Position numbers and translations under genes: made by a program. Under the pieces are notes generated by a model. It was not told where the DNA came from. It did not search any database and was given only the letters and a program-made list of their open reading frames with translations. From Gaiellasilicea sp963765705 (GTDB taxonomy: Bacteria > Actinomycetota > Thermoleophilia > Gaiellales > Gaiellaceae): a DNA stretch of 64,000 nt. Below are positions 28,741-38,402 of this stretch, one piece after another (the stretch's first letter is position 1; each line of letters starts with the position of its first letter). The stretch spans positions 1 through 64,000 of the forward strand of contig CAVXXJ010000010.1 of NCBI GenBank assembly GCA_963765705.1, written 5' to 3'.

Positions 28741-29508
28741 TACGTCGCTGCGCCGACCTCTTCGCGGATGCCGGCGTAGCCCTCGGCCTCGAGGCGGTCG
28801 ACGAGCTCGGGGCCGCCCTCGGTGGCGATCCGGCCGTCGAACATGATCGAGACGCGCGTCGGGCGTGACCATGTGCAGGATCCGCTGGTAGTGGGTGATG
28901 ATCAGGATGCCCATGTCGTGGCCGGTCGCGACCGTGTTGACGCCGTGCGCGACGACGTTGAGCGCGTCGATGTCAAGGCCCGAGTCGGTCTCGTCGAGAA
29001 CCGCGAGTTGCGGCTTCTGCAGCGCGAGCTGCAGGATCTCCAGGCGCTTCTTCTCGCCGCCGGAGAACCCCTCGTTGAGGTAGCGGGAGCTGAACTCGCG
29101 CGGGATGTTGACGAGCTCCATCGCGGACTCGACGGTCTTGCGGAAGTCCTTCAGCGTGATGTCGCTCTCGCCGCGCGCCTCGCGGTGGGCGTTCATGACC
29201 ATCCGCAGGTACTTCGTGATCGTGACGCCGGGGATCGCCACGGGGTACTGGAAGGCCATGAAGAGGCCCATCCGGGCGCGCTCGTCGGTGTCGGCCTCGG
29301 TGATGTCCTCGCCGCCGAAGAAGATCTGCCCTTCGGTGACCTCGAGGCTCGGGTGGCCCATGATCGCGTTGGCGAGCGTCGACTTGCCCGAGCCGTTGGG
29401 GCCCATCAGCGCATGGATCTCGCCGGGCGTGACGGTCAGGTTGACGCCCTTGAGGATCTGCTTGTCCTCGGCCTGGACGTGGAGGTTGCGAATCTCAAGC
29501 TCGGGCAT
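28740..29508 (-). CDS. sufC: Fe-S assembly ATPase SufC
   Basis: The ABC-type ATPase of SufBCD, about 255 residues. Walker A is GPNGSGKST, the signature is FSGGEKKR, Walker B is AVLDETDSGLDID, and the SufC-typical MGLFMAFQYPVAIPGV and AHGVNTVA are present. One extra base near 28,860 throws the end out of frame; corrected, it reads VSIMFDGRIATEGGPELVDR and ends EGYAGIREEVGAAT. Confidence 0.95.
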
Positions 29509-29515
29509 GGGTTCC

Positions 29516-30048
29516 TTACGTTCTCCTTCGTACCGGGTGGCCTGACGGATCAGGCGGGAGCTGGGGTTCGTGCGGTCCTGCATCGCCGGCTCGCCGACAC
29601 GCGGCAGCTGGCGGCCCTGAAAATCGATCAGCTCGGCGAGCGTGGTCTGCGCGAGCGTCCTCGTCACGCCGGCCTGCACGCGCGTCCACAGGAGCTTCGT
29701 CGCGCAGCCGCGCCCGGAGTCGTCGTGGTGCGAGCAGAGCACGCGGCCGTCCTCGGCGCGGTCGTCGACGAAGCACTCCATCGGCGCGAGCGAGCCCTCG
29801 AGCGCGAGCACGACCTCGTCCATCTTGATGTCCTCGGGCTTGCGCGCGAGCTCGTAGCCACCGTGGGCTCCGCGGGTGCTCGCGACGAGGTCGGCGCGCT
29901 TGAGCAGCGCGGCGATCCGCTCGAGGTAGGCGAGCGGCAGGTTCTCGGCATCGGCGATCGCCTTCAGCGAGACGGGCTGGTCCTGACCCTGGCGCCCGAC
30001 CTCGATGAGCAGGCGCACGCCGTACTCGGCTTTCGTGGTGAAGAACAC
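29516..30048 (-). CDS. Rrf2 family regulator with Fe-S cysteines (SufR/IscR-type)
   Basis: Probable repressor of the suf operon, first gene of the run. GTG start; the winged helix spans residues 5-70 (TTKAEYGVRLLIEVG, VSLKAIADAENLPLAYLERI, STRGAHGGYELAR). Three Cys at about 92, 105 and 115 match the Fe-S cluster ligands of IscR-like proteins. As written the frame runs into sufC without a stop; an indel near the end would expose TAA at 29,516-29,518, just before the sufC ribosome-binding site. About 177 residues. Confidence 0.88.
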
Positions 30049-30108
30049 GGCACGTAATCCTACCAGCGCGGTCGGGATAGGGCCGAGCGGCGGGCGGCCA
30101 ACACAAGG

Positions 30109-30120
30109 TTGGCGCGCCAA
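30109..30120. promoter_or_regulatory. Perfect 12-bp palindrome in the rrf2/kinase divergent promoter
   Basis: TTGGCGCGCCAA lies in the 92-bp gap between the divergent Rrf2 regulator and the kinase gene. A second overlapping inverted repeat (GCCAAC and GTTGGC) covers the same spot. It is a candidate operator, perhaps for the Rrf2 protein; this is inference only. Confidence 0.35.
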
Positions 30121-30140
30121 ACCGCTAGAAGTGGGGGTAC

Positions 30141-32181
30141 ATGCCGCAGTTCTCGCCAGGTGACGTCTTCGTCGACTACCGCATCGACGGCCTGGCCGGG
30201 CGCGGGGGGATGGGCGTCGTGTACCGCGCGACGCAGCTCGGGCTCGAGCGAACCGTCGCGCTGAAGGTGATCACACCGGCGCTCGCCGACGACCCTGATT
30301 TCCGTAAGCGCTTCGTCGCGGAGTCCAAGGCCGCGGCCTCGGTCGAGCATCCCAACGTCATCCCGGTGTACTACGCGGGCGAGGTCGACGACGTCCTGTT
30401 CATCGTCATGCGCTACGTCGACGGCCCCGACCTGCGCGCGCTCGTGCGCGCGCAGGACCACCTGGACCCCGAGCGCGCGGCGCACATCGTCGCCCAGCTC
30501 GGCGGCGCGCTCGACGCCGCGCACCGCCACGGGCTCGTGCACCGCGACGTCAAGCCGGCGAACGTCCTGCTCGACGAGGACGACCACGCCTACCTGACGG
30601 ACTTCGGGCTGACCAAGCGCGCCGCGACGACCGACGACGGCGGCCTGAGCCGTGCGGGCGGCTGGGTCGGCACGCTCGGCTACGTCGCGCCCCGAGCAGA
30701 TCCGCGGCGAGCGGATCGACGCCCGCACCGACGTCTACGCGCTGGGCTGCGTGCTCGTCTACGCGCTCACCGGCAAGGCGCCCTACGCCGGCGAGAGCGA
30801 CGAGGCCACCCTGTGGGCGCATCTCAACGCGCCGCCGCCGAGCGAGAGCGTGCCGCCCGAGTTCGAGGGCGTCGTCGCCCGCGCCCTGGCCAAGGATCCG
30901 TCGGACCGCTATCCCTCGACGGGCGACCTCGGGCGCGCAGCGCTGCGCGCAGCCGGCCGCAGCGCCGCTGCGGTGCCGGAGCGCAACGTCGGTCGCGGCT
31001 CCGCCGCGCCGGCGGGCAGCGAGGACACCGAGGCGACCGCGCTTCCTGCTCCCGTCGCGACCGATCCCGACGGCGAGACGCGCGTCTCGCCGCCCGAGCG
31101 CGGCGCGCGCCCGGCGCGCCAGGCGGCAGCGATCGGGCGCCGGTGGGCCGCGCTGGGCCGCGCCGGGCGCTGCTCGGCGCCGGCGCCGCGGCGCTCGTCC
31201 TGATCGCGGCCGGCCTCGCGCTGCTCGGGGGCGGCGACGACACGCCAAGGGACCGGGCTCGACCGCGCCAGGTACGCCCGGTCGTCTGCGGCCCTCGGTC
31301 GTCGAACCACCGATGACCGGGCATGCTCACGCGTCCCAACGCCCTCACGATCGCCGCCGGCTACGTCTGGGCGATGAGCTCACGCGACGGCGTGATCGCG
31401 CTCGTCGATGCCGATCCGGGCGACGGACCCGCAAAGGCGGGGCGGCGCCTGGACGTCGGCGACGGCGGCAGCTCGCTCGCCGCCGGCTTCAACTCGGTCT
31501 GGGTGACGAAGGAGTCCACCCGGACCGTGCTGCGCATCAACGCCAAGACGCGCCGGCGGGTGGCCGGAGGGACGGTCGAGGTCGCGCAGCCGGGTCGCAA
31601 CGTCGCCGTCGCGACCGGCGCCCGCGCGGTCTGGGTGGCGGTGCGCAACCCGAGCGATGCGGACCGCGCGCCGGAGTCGATCGTGCGGATCGACCCCAGC
31701 GCCCGGACGCAGCAGCGGATCGCGATCGACGGCGGGCGTGCAGGACCTCGCCGTCGGCGCCGGCGCGGTGTGGGTGACCAACCGCTTCAGCGCGACCGTC
31801 ACGCGGATCCGCATCAGCGACGGCAGCCAGCGCACGATCACCGTCGGCGCCGGCCCGAAGGGGATCGCGGTCGGCGAGGGGGCGGTCTGGGTCGCCTCGT
31901 CGATCGACGACGAGATCACCCGCATCAACCCGCGGTCCCTGAAGACGACGCACATCCCGATCGAGGCGATCCCGGAGCGCATCACGGTCGGCGGCGGCTC
32001 GGTCTGGGCGACGGCCAAGGAAGCCGGCCGGCTGATCCGGATCGACGCCAAGTCGCACAAGGTGCTCGAGCGGATCGATGTGGGCCAGCGGCCGTTCGCG
32101 CTCGATGTCTCCCGCGGCCGCGCCGTCTGGCTCACGCTGATCGACGGCGACGGCCTGCAGCGCGTGCGGTTCTTCCGGTAG
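30141..32181 (+). CDS. Membrane Ser/Thr protein kinase with extracytoplasmic seven-repeat beta-propeller
   Basis: About 680 residues. The cytoplasmic Hanks-type kinase (1-275) has the Gly loop LAGRGGMGVVY, Lys42 in ALKV, HRDVKPAN (134-141) and DFG (154-156), then EQIRGERIDARTDVYALGCV. A Pro/Ala/Arg linker leads to one transmembrane helix (ALLGAGAAALVLIAAGLALL). Outside it, seven similar units each begin with a small residue-Val-Trp (YVWAMSS, SVWVTKE, AVWVAVR, AVWVTNR, AVWVASS, SVWATAK, AVWLTLI) and end in an IxRID-like strand, as in propellers of the Vgb/YVTN kind. Frame breaks lie near 30,690, 31,165, 31,243, 31,322 and 31,738. Ligand unknown. Confidence 0.88.
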
Positions 32182-32197
32182 GTGCTCGCGGCGCGGA

Positions 32198-32932
32198 CTA
32201 CAGATCGCGCCGCGACACGACGCCGTCCTGCAGCGCCCGCATCGCGAGGTAGGAGCGCTTCTGGTTCTGCGGCAGGTGCTGGACGCCGAAGTAGCCGAAC
32301 AGCGTGCGCAGGTGCGCCTTGACCGCGTCGACCGACAGGAAGAGCTCGTCGGCGATCTGCTGGTTGGTCGCCGGGGTCGCAAGCTCGGTGTCCTTGTACG
32401 GACGGCAGAGCGCCGCGAGCACCGCGCGCTGCGTCGTGCTCAGCTCGGGCAGCACCGGGCGGCTGCCGGCGGCGACGGTCGGGCTCGAATCCGCCGACTC
32501 GGGCACGCGGAAGGCGATCTGCGTGCGACCCACGCGCAGCACGTCGCCGTCGCGCAGCCGCTGGCGCCCGGATATCCGCTGCCCGTTGAGGAACGAGCCG
32601 TTGCGCGAGAGGCCGTCGTCGGCGACGGTCCACTCGCCGCCGAGGCACTCGAGCTCCGCGTGCAGGCGCGAGACCTCGGTGTCCCATTCCAGCGCGACGT
32701 CGTTGCCCGCGCTGCGCCCGATCGCGACGCGGCGCATGTCGGGCTCGAGCACGAACAGCCGCTGGCCGCCGTCGCCGTCGCGCAGGACGAGGAACGGCGT
32801 GCCGTCGCGCTCGGCCTCGATCCGCTCGCGAAGCTCCGCGGGAGTGGCCGCGTGCGCGGCGAGTGGGGACTGATCGCCCTGCTGCATCGCACGCTGAGCT
32901 TGCCACATGGCGCGGGCGGTGCGCGCGGCCAC
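32198..32932 (-). CDS. FHA domain protein with C-terminal helix-turn-helix
   Basis: An intact frame of up to 244 residues. The FHA domain (about 65-145) recognises phosphothreonine: RRVAIGRSAGNDVAL, VSRLHAELEC, DDGLSRNGSFLNGQRI and LRDGDVLRVG. The C-terminal part (ATNQQIADELFLSVDAVKAH) is a winged or LuxR-like HTH, also found in several actinobacterial FHA regulators. It converges on the kinase gene with 16 bp between the stops, so a kinase-reader pair is plausible. Internal Met codons at residues 9 and 15 leave the start open. Confidence 0.88.
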   Translation of the reverse strand: MAARTARAMWQAQRAMQQGDQSPLAAHAATPAELRERIEAERDGTPFLVLRDGDGGQRLFVLEPDMRRVAIGRSAGNDVALEWDTEVSRLHAELECLGGEWTVADDGLSRNGSFLNGQRISGRQRLRDGDVLRVGRTQIAFRVPESADSSPTVAAGSRPVLPELSTTQRAVLAALCRPYKDTELATPATNQQIADELFLSVDAVKAHLRTLFGYFGVQHLPQNQKRSYLAMRALQDGVVSRRDL

Positions 32933-32971
32933 GGCTCCCGGCGGTCGACAGCCGCCCTGGGGCTGGGAACC

Positions 32972-32996
32972 TCACACCTGAGGGTGCGAGGTGTGA
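32972..32996. promoter_or_regulatory. Inverted repeat in the FHA/sigma-factor divergent region
   Basis: Perfect 8-bp arms TCACACCT and AGGTGTGA around a 9-nt spacer lie between two divergent regulators. GGGAACC overlaps the left arm and resembles an ECF -35 element, so the site might be an operator or an autoregulated promoter. Confidence 0.4.
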
Positions 32997-33067
32997 CCCC
33001 TGGGAAGCCCGCCTGGGGCCCGATCGGGCGATGGTGCTCATACCGCCCGACCGGCAAGGAGCCACCG

Positions 33068-33628
33068 ATGATCGCCGTCCCCCTCCCCACATGTACCGAC
33101 GAAGAGCTCGTCGCCCGCTTTCGCGCCGGTGACGACGCCCCGTTCGAGGAGATCCACCGCCGTTATCACGGCGCCCTGCTGGCGTTCGCGCGGCGCATGC
33201 TGCGCGGCAGCGGCCACGACGCCGACGACGTCGTGCAGGACGCGTTCCTGCGCGCCTACCGCGGCCTGCGCGTCACCGACCGCCCGATGGCGCTGCGCCC
33301 GTGGCTGTACATGATCGTGCGCAACCGCGCGCTCGACGAGCTGCGCGGCCCGCAGCGCGCAAGCGCGTTCGACGACGAGTTCGCGCTCAACGCGGTGCCG
33401 ACGATCGACGCCGCCAGCCGCGCCGAGGAGCGCGACGAGATGCGCCAGATCGTCGCCGAGATCGGCCGCCTGCCCGAGCGCCAGCGGATGGCGCTCGTGC
33501 TGCGCGAGTTCGACGGCTGCTCGCACGTCGAGACCGCCCGCCGGCTGCGGACGACGGTGCCCGCGACGAAGTCGCTCATCATCCGCGCGCGCTCGAACCT
33601 CAGTGCCGCTGTGCACGCGGCCGCCTGA
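33068..33628 (+). CDS. ECF-type RNA polymerase sigma factor
   Basis: 186 residues, intact. Region 2 spans about 8-80 (ELVARFRAGDDAPFEEIHRR, DADDVVQDAFLRAYRGL, LYMIVRNRALDELRG) and region 4 about 120-180 (RLPERQRMALVLREFDGCSH, TVPATKSLIIRARSNL). ATG start behind AAGGAG. No anti-sigma gene with transmembrane segments follows, so its control is unknown. Confidence 0.92.
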   Translation: MIAVPLPTCTDEELVARFRAGDDAPFEEIHRRYHGALLAFARRMLRGSGHDADDVVQDAFLRAYRGLRVTDRPMALRPWLYMIVRNRALDELRGPQRASAFDDEFALNAVPTIDAASRAEERDEMRQIVAEIGRLPERQRMALVLREFDGCSHVETARRLRTTVPATKSLIIRARSNLSAAVHAAA

Positions 33629-33657
33629 CCGCGCCCGCCGGCGGTAGGCTCGGTCGT

Positions 33658-33843
33658 GTGGACATCACGCACATCGAAGAGGCGCTCGCGCGCCTGGAGG
33701 AGAGCATCTCGGAGGCCCGCATCGCCACCGAGATGATGAGCGAGGGCGACATCACCGCGGTCGGCGACCTCAACGCCGTGATCGACGCGATGGCGCTCGA
33801 GATCGCCGAGCTGAAGGGCCGCACGAGCGGAGGGATCGGCTGA
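33658..33843 (+). CDS. Small coiled-coil protein of unknown function
   Basis: 61 residues from GTG: DITHIEEALARLEESISEAR, then MMSEGDITAVGDLNAVIDAM and LEIAELKGRTSGGIG. It is mostly helical with heptad-like Leu/Ile spacing and no membrane segment. The stop overlaps the next start, so it is probably translated with the desaturase. No family recognised. Confidence 0.6.
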   Translation: MDITHIEEALARLEESISEARIATEMMSEGDITAVGDLNAVIDAMALEIAELKGRTSGGIG

Positions 33844-34783
33844 CGACGGCCACCGCCGTAAGCGCGCAGGACATCGAGCCATGCGCGAACGAGCGGCTCG
33901 ATCGCATCGTGACGGGGATCGTCACCGATCGTCCCCTTCCTGCTGCTCGGCGTCGCCGGCTGGCAGGCGTGGCAGAGCCTGCTGCACTGGCATGACGTCG
34001 TCGTCTTCGGCGTCCTCTACGTGCTGACCGGCCTCGGCATCACGGTCGGCTTTCACCGCCACTTCACGCACCGGGCGTTCAAGACGAGCCGCCCGCTGCG
34101 TGCGGTCCTCGCCGATCCTCGGGACCGCGGCGATCGAGGGCCCGATCACCGCGTGGGTCGCCGACCACCGCAAGCACCATGCCTTCTCCGACCAGCTCGG
34201 CGATCCGCACAGCCCGCACGTCGATCACGGCCAGGGCCTGCGCGGCGCCCTGCGCGGCCTCGCGCACGCGCACGTGGGTTGGCTGTTCCTGCACACCCAG
34301 CGCGCCAACAAGCAGCGCTACGCGCCGGACCTGATCGCCGATCCGCTGATCCGGTTCATCGATCGCACGACGCTGCTCTGGATCGCGCTCGGGCTGGCCG
34401 CGCCGTTCGCGCTCGGCTATGCGCTCGGCGGCACGCTGAGCGCAGCGCTGACCGGGCTGCTGTGGGGCGGCGCGGTGCGGATCGTGCTGCTGCACCACGT
34501 GACCTACTCGATCAACTCGCTGTGCCACTTCTTCGGTCGCAAGCGCTTCGACAGCGCCGACGAGTCGCGCAACCTCGCGTGGCTGGCGCCGCTGACCTTC
34601 GGCGAGGCGTGGCACAACAACCACCACGCGTTCCCGACCTCGGCCGCGCACGGGCTGCGGTGGTACGAGCGGATGCTCGACCCGAGCGCGATCGTGATCG
34701 GCTCACTCGAGCGCCTCGGGCTCGTCTGGGACGTCGTGAAGATCAGCAAGGACCGCCAGGCGGCGAAGCTCGCGGGCGCGTAG
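33840..34783 (+). CDS. Fatty acid (acyl-CoA delta-9 type) desaturase
   Basis: A membrane di-iron enzyme of about 313 residues that places a double bond in acyl chains. All three His boxes are present: HRHFTHRAF, DHRKHHAF and HNNHHAF. Hydrophobic pairs flank them (PFLLLGVAGWQAWQSLL, VVVFGVLYVLTGLGI, ALGLAAPFALGYALG). The frame begins at CTG overlapping the preceding TGA; a GTG lost to an error is likely. Two extra bases (near 33,930 and 34,115) break the first 100 residues. Confidence 0.92.
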
Positions 34784-34804
34784 CGCGCCGCCGCGGCAAA
34801 CAAA

Positions 34805-34828
34805 GGGCGGCCGCTCGCGCGGCCGCCC
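34805..34828. terminator. Hairpin between convergent desaturase and cold-shock genes
   Basis: GGGCGGCCG and CGGCCGCCC form a perfect 9-bp stem with loop CTCGCG. It lies between two convergent genes and can serve both strands. There is no long T-tract, as is common in high-GC actinobacteria. Confidence 0.7.
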
Positions 34829-34857
34829 CGGGTGGTTCAGAAGAACCGTCGAGACGA

Positions 34858-35061
34858 TCAGATCGTCTGGACGTTGACCGCCTTCGGACCCTTGTCGCCG
34901 GCCTCGGCGTCATAGCTGACCTTCGAGCCCTCGGCCAGCGAGCGGTAGCCCTCGCCCACGATGCCTGTGTGATGGACGAACAGATCCTTCTGACCGTCGT
35001 CGGGGCTGATGAAGCCGAAGCCCTTGTCGTCGCTGAACCACTTCACGGTGCCGGTTGGCAT
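34858..35061 (-). CDS. Cold-shock domain protein (CspA family)
   Basis: A 67-residue nucleic-acid chaperone: MPTGTVKWFSDDKGFGFISP carries RNP1 (KGFGFI) and DLFVHHTGI carries RNP2. The start at MPTG, behind GAGGAG, is preferred over an upstream in-frame ATG (MQHNIRGETG). Intact. The 143 bp to typA show no further feature. Confidence 0.96.
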   Translation of the reverse strand: MPTGTVKWFSDDKGFGFISPDDGQKDLFVHHTGIVGEGYRSLAEGSKVSYDAEAGDKGPKAVNVQTI

Positions 35062-35204
35062 GCCGGTTTCTCCTCGGATGTTGTGCTGCATACCCCGAGG
35101 ATGCTGTTCAAGGCAACGACACCGGGCGCTGGCACTGCTTCGCCGGACCTACTGGTTCCGGCCGTTCAAATCGGAACGGTAGCGGGTCACTACCCTGATG
35201 CGCC

Positions 35205-37131
35205 ATGCCCGCTCTCAGTCAGGACCCGTTCATGCCTCCTGCCGCACCCGTCTTGAAGATCAGCGAGGACGAGCGGGGCGGTCCGAAACCCGTCCGTTCT
35301 GACATCCGCAACGTGGCGATCATCGCCCACGTCGACCATGGCAAGACGACGCTCGTCGACGCCATGCTGCGCCAGTCCGGGGTCTTCGCGGCCCACGAGG
35401 CGCTCACCGATCGCGTGATGGACTCGATGGACCAGGAGCGCGAGCGCGGCATCACGATCCTCGCCAAGAACGCCGCCGTGCGCTACACGCCGGCGGGCGA
35501 GCCGGAGGTCAAGCTCAACCTCGTCGACACCCCCGGGCACGCGGACTTCGGCGGCGAGGTCGAGCGCGGCTTGACGATGGTCGACGGCGTCGTGCTGCTC
35601 GTCGACGCGTCGGAGGGCCCGCTGCCACAGACGCGCTTCGTGCTGCGCAAGGCGCTCGAGGCGCGGCTGCCGGTGATCCTCGTGATCAACAAGGTCGACC
35701 GCCCCGACGCGCGCATCACCGAGGTCGTCGACGAGGTCTACCAGCTCTTCATCGACCTCGACGCCGACGAGGAGCAGATCGAGTTTCCGATCGTCTACAC
35801 GAACGCGCGCGCCGGCCAGGCATCGCTGAAGCAGGGCGTCGAAGGCAGCGACCTGCGTCCGCTGCTGGACCTGCTCGTGTCGGCCGTGCCGGCCCCGACG
35901 TACACCGAGGGCCACGGCCTGCAGGCGCTCGTGACGAATCTCGACGCGTCCGCCTACGTCGGGCGCCTCGCGCTCTGCCGCGTGCACAACGGCACGATCC
36001 GCAAGGGCGAGACCGTGGCCTGGTGTCGCCATGTCGACGAGGACGTCAAGCAGGTCAGGATCACCGAGCTGTACCTCACCGAGGGCATGACGCGGATCGC
36101 GGCCGAGGAGGCCGGGCCGGGCGAGATCATCGCCATCGCCGGCATCCCCGAGATCACGATCGGCGACACGCTCGCCGACGCCGAGGATCCGCGCCCGCTG
36201 CCGCCGGTGATGGTCGACGAGCCCGCGCTCGGCGATGACGATCGGGATCAACTCCTCGCCGCTCGCCGGCCTCGTCGGCAAGAAGCTGACGGCACGCCAG
36301 ATCTCAGACCGGCTGCAGGCCGAGCTCGTCGGCAACGTCTCGATCCGCGTGCTCGAGACCGAGCGGCCGGACACGTGGGAGGTGCAGGGTCGCGGCGAGC
36401 TGCAGCTCGGCGTCCTCGTCGAGGCGATGCGCCGCGAGGGCTTCGAGCTGACGGTCGGCAAGCCGAAGGTCGTCACGCGGACCGTCGGCGGCAAGCTGCA
36501 GGAGCCGATCGAGCGGCTCGCGATCGACATCCCGGACGACTACCTCGGGACCGTCACCCAGCTGATGGCGCTGCGCAAGGGCCGCATGGAGCAGATGGTC
36601 AACCACGGCACCGGCTGGGTGCGCCTGGAGTACCTCGTGCCGGCCCGCGGGCTGATCGGCTTTCGCACGGAGTTCCTCACCGAGACGCGCGGCTCGGGGA
36701 TCATGCACTCCGTCTTCGAGCGCTACGAGAACTGGCAGGGCGAGATCAAGACGCGCGCCGCCGGCTCGCTCGTCGCCGATCGCCGCGGCAAGACGGCGTC
36801 GTTCGCGATCATGCGGATGCAGGAGCGCGGGCAGCTGTTCGTCGGCCCCGGCGAGGACGTCTACGAGGGCATGATCGTCGGCGCCAACGCGCGCGCCGAC
36901 GACCTCGACGTCAACGCCGTGCGCGAGAAGAAGCAGACGAACATCCGCTCCGCCAACGCCGACGAGATGGTCAGCCTCGTCCCGCACCTGCGCATGTCGC
37001 TCGACCAGGCGCTGGAGTTCATCCGCGAGGACGAGTGCGTCGAGGTCACGCCGGAGGCGGTGCGCCTGCGCAAGGTGCTGATGAACGCCACCGACCGCGT
37101 CAAGGCCGCGCGCTCCTCGAAGAAGGGGTAG
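35205..37131 (+). CDS. typA: Ribosome-associated GTPase TypA/BipA
   Basis: A translational GTPase of about 642 residues. G1 is AHVDHGKTT, the effector region is RERGITILAKN, G3 is DTPGHADF, G4 is NKVD, and the C-terminal BipA-specific part includes LMALRKGRMEQM, VPARGLIGFRTEFL and NIRSANADE. An extra G near 36,232 breaks the frame in PALG/MTIGINSSPL. BipA is needed for ribosome assembly at low temperature in E. coli. Confidence 0.96.
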
Positions 37132-37204
37132 GCGAGCCGGCGCGGCCGGCGGTCAGCGCCCGACCGGCGGCCGCGACGCGCATCAGCCGCCCTCCTCGCG
37201 CAAC

Positions 37205-38378
37205 TCATGGCGCGTGCGACTGCCGCGACTCGCCGTAGCTGTGCGTCTCGATCGCGATGAGCAGCGCAAGCGCCGCGGCGAGCACGGCGAGCGTGGCGAG
37301 CGCAGGGATCTCGACCGCCACCGGCGATGAAGGCCACGAGCAGCACGGCCAGCCCAGGCGGCGGGTGTTGAACGTGCGGATGTGGCGGTAGCGGAAGGCG
37401 ACGTGGGCGAGCAGGTACAGCGCGCGTGCCGCCGAGCAGCGCGGTCGCCGGGACGAGCTTCAGCGGGTCCTCGACGTGGCCGAGCGTCTTCTTCATGCCC
37501 AGCGCCACGAGCACGATGCCGGCGACCATCGGGAGGTGCAGGATCGAGTAGGAGTCGCGCGCCATCTCGTTCTGCTCGCGCCCGGCCTCGGCAGCGCGAG
37601 AGCCGCCGCGCCGCGACGAGCGCGACGACATCGAAGTACAGCCACCACAGCGCCGCGGCGACGGCCGTCCCGATGATCGCCGCGAGGGCGATGCCGGCAT
37701 CGACGCCGTGCTCGGCGCCCACGCCGACGGCGACGATCGACTCGCCGAGCGCGATGATCACGATCAGGCCGTGGCGCTCGGCGAAATGGTGCGGCCTTGA
37801 GCTGCCAGCCCTCGGCCCCGAAGAAGTACGGGCCCGGCGATGTCGAGCACGAGCGCGAGCGCCCACAGCGCGCCCTGCAGCGCGCCGTCGGCGAACGAGG
37901 CGCCCACGAGCAGCCCGCTCGCGATCGTCGTCGAGATCCCGAGGCCGATGACCGACTGGCGCAGATTCGGCTCGTCGCGGCTGGCCAGCATGAACAGCGC
38001 GATGTGCGCGATCCGCACGACGGCGTAGGCGAGCGCGAAGATCAGCGCCGCGTCGCCGAAGGCCTGCGGCACGCAGAGCCCGGCGACGAGCAGGGCCGCC
38101 ATCGCCACGAAGATCGTCAGCCGGACGGCGTCCTCCTCGGGGTCGATGACGCTCGTCAGCCAGGCATAGCCGACCCACGACCACCACAGCACGCCGAGCA
38201 CGAGCAGTCCCTTCGCCAGCCCCGACCACGTCGGCTCGCTGGCCATCAGCGCCGTGCACTGCGTGAACGCGAGCACGAACACGAGGTCGAAGAAGAGCTC
38301 CAGCGGGGTGACCGTCTCCTCCTCGCGCATGACCGGGTTCAGCCGGCGGCCGCGAGCGGAGGTGACCTCGGTGCTCAT
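37205..38378 (-). CDS. Low temperature requirement protein A (LtrA) family membrane protein
   Basis: About 390 residues with some 10-12 helices. The family signature is at the N-terminus (VTPLELFFDLVFVLAFTQCT), followed by PEEDAVRLTIFVAMAALLVA, HHFAERHGLIVIIALGESIV and DSYSILHLPMVAGIVLVALG. The last residues read AIETHSYGESRQSHAP. Five or so indels between 37,330 and 37,850 break the second half. The molecular role of LtrA is not known; a Listeria mutant grows poorly in the cold. Confidence 0.88.
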
Positions 38379-38402
38379 CGGGCGGATCGTCGCACGTGCA
38401 GC

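Noticed and set aside
27493..30057. Two plus-strand frames of over 400 codons opposite sufS and sufC
   Set aside because: Low-complexity antisense frames with no domain; the minus-strand genes are certain.
27523..30120. An 865-codon frame that seems to fuse an Rrf2 regulator, SufC and SufS
   Set aside because: Each part is full length with its own ribosome-binding site, and the SufC end only makes sense in another frame. Indels remove the natural stops.
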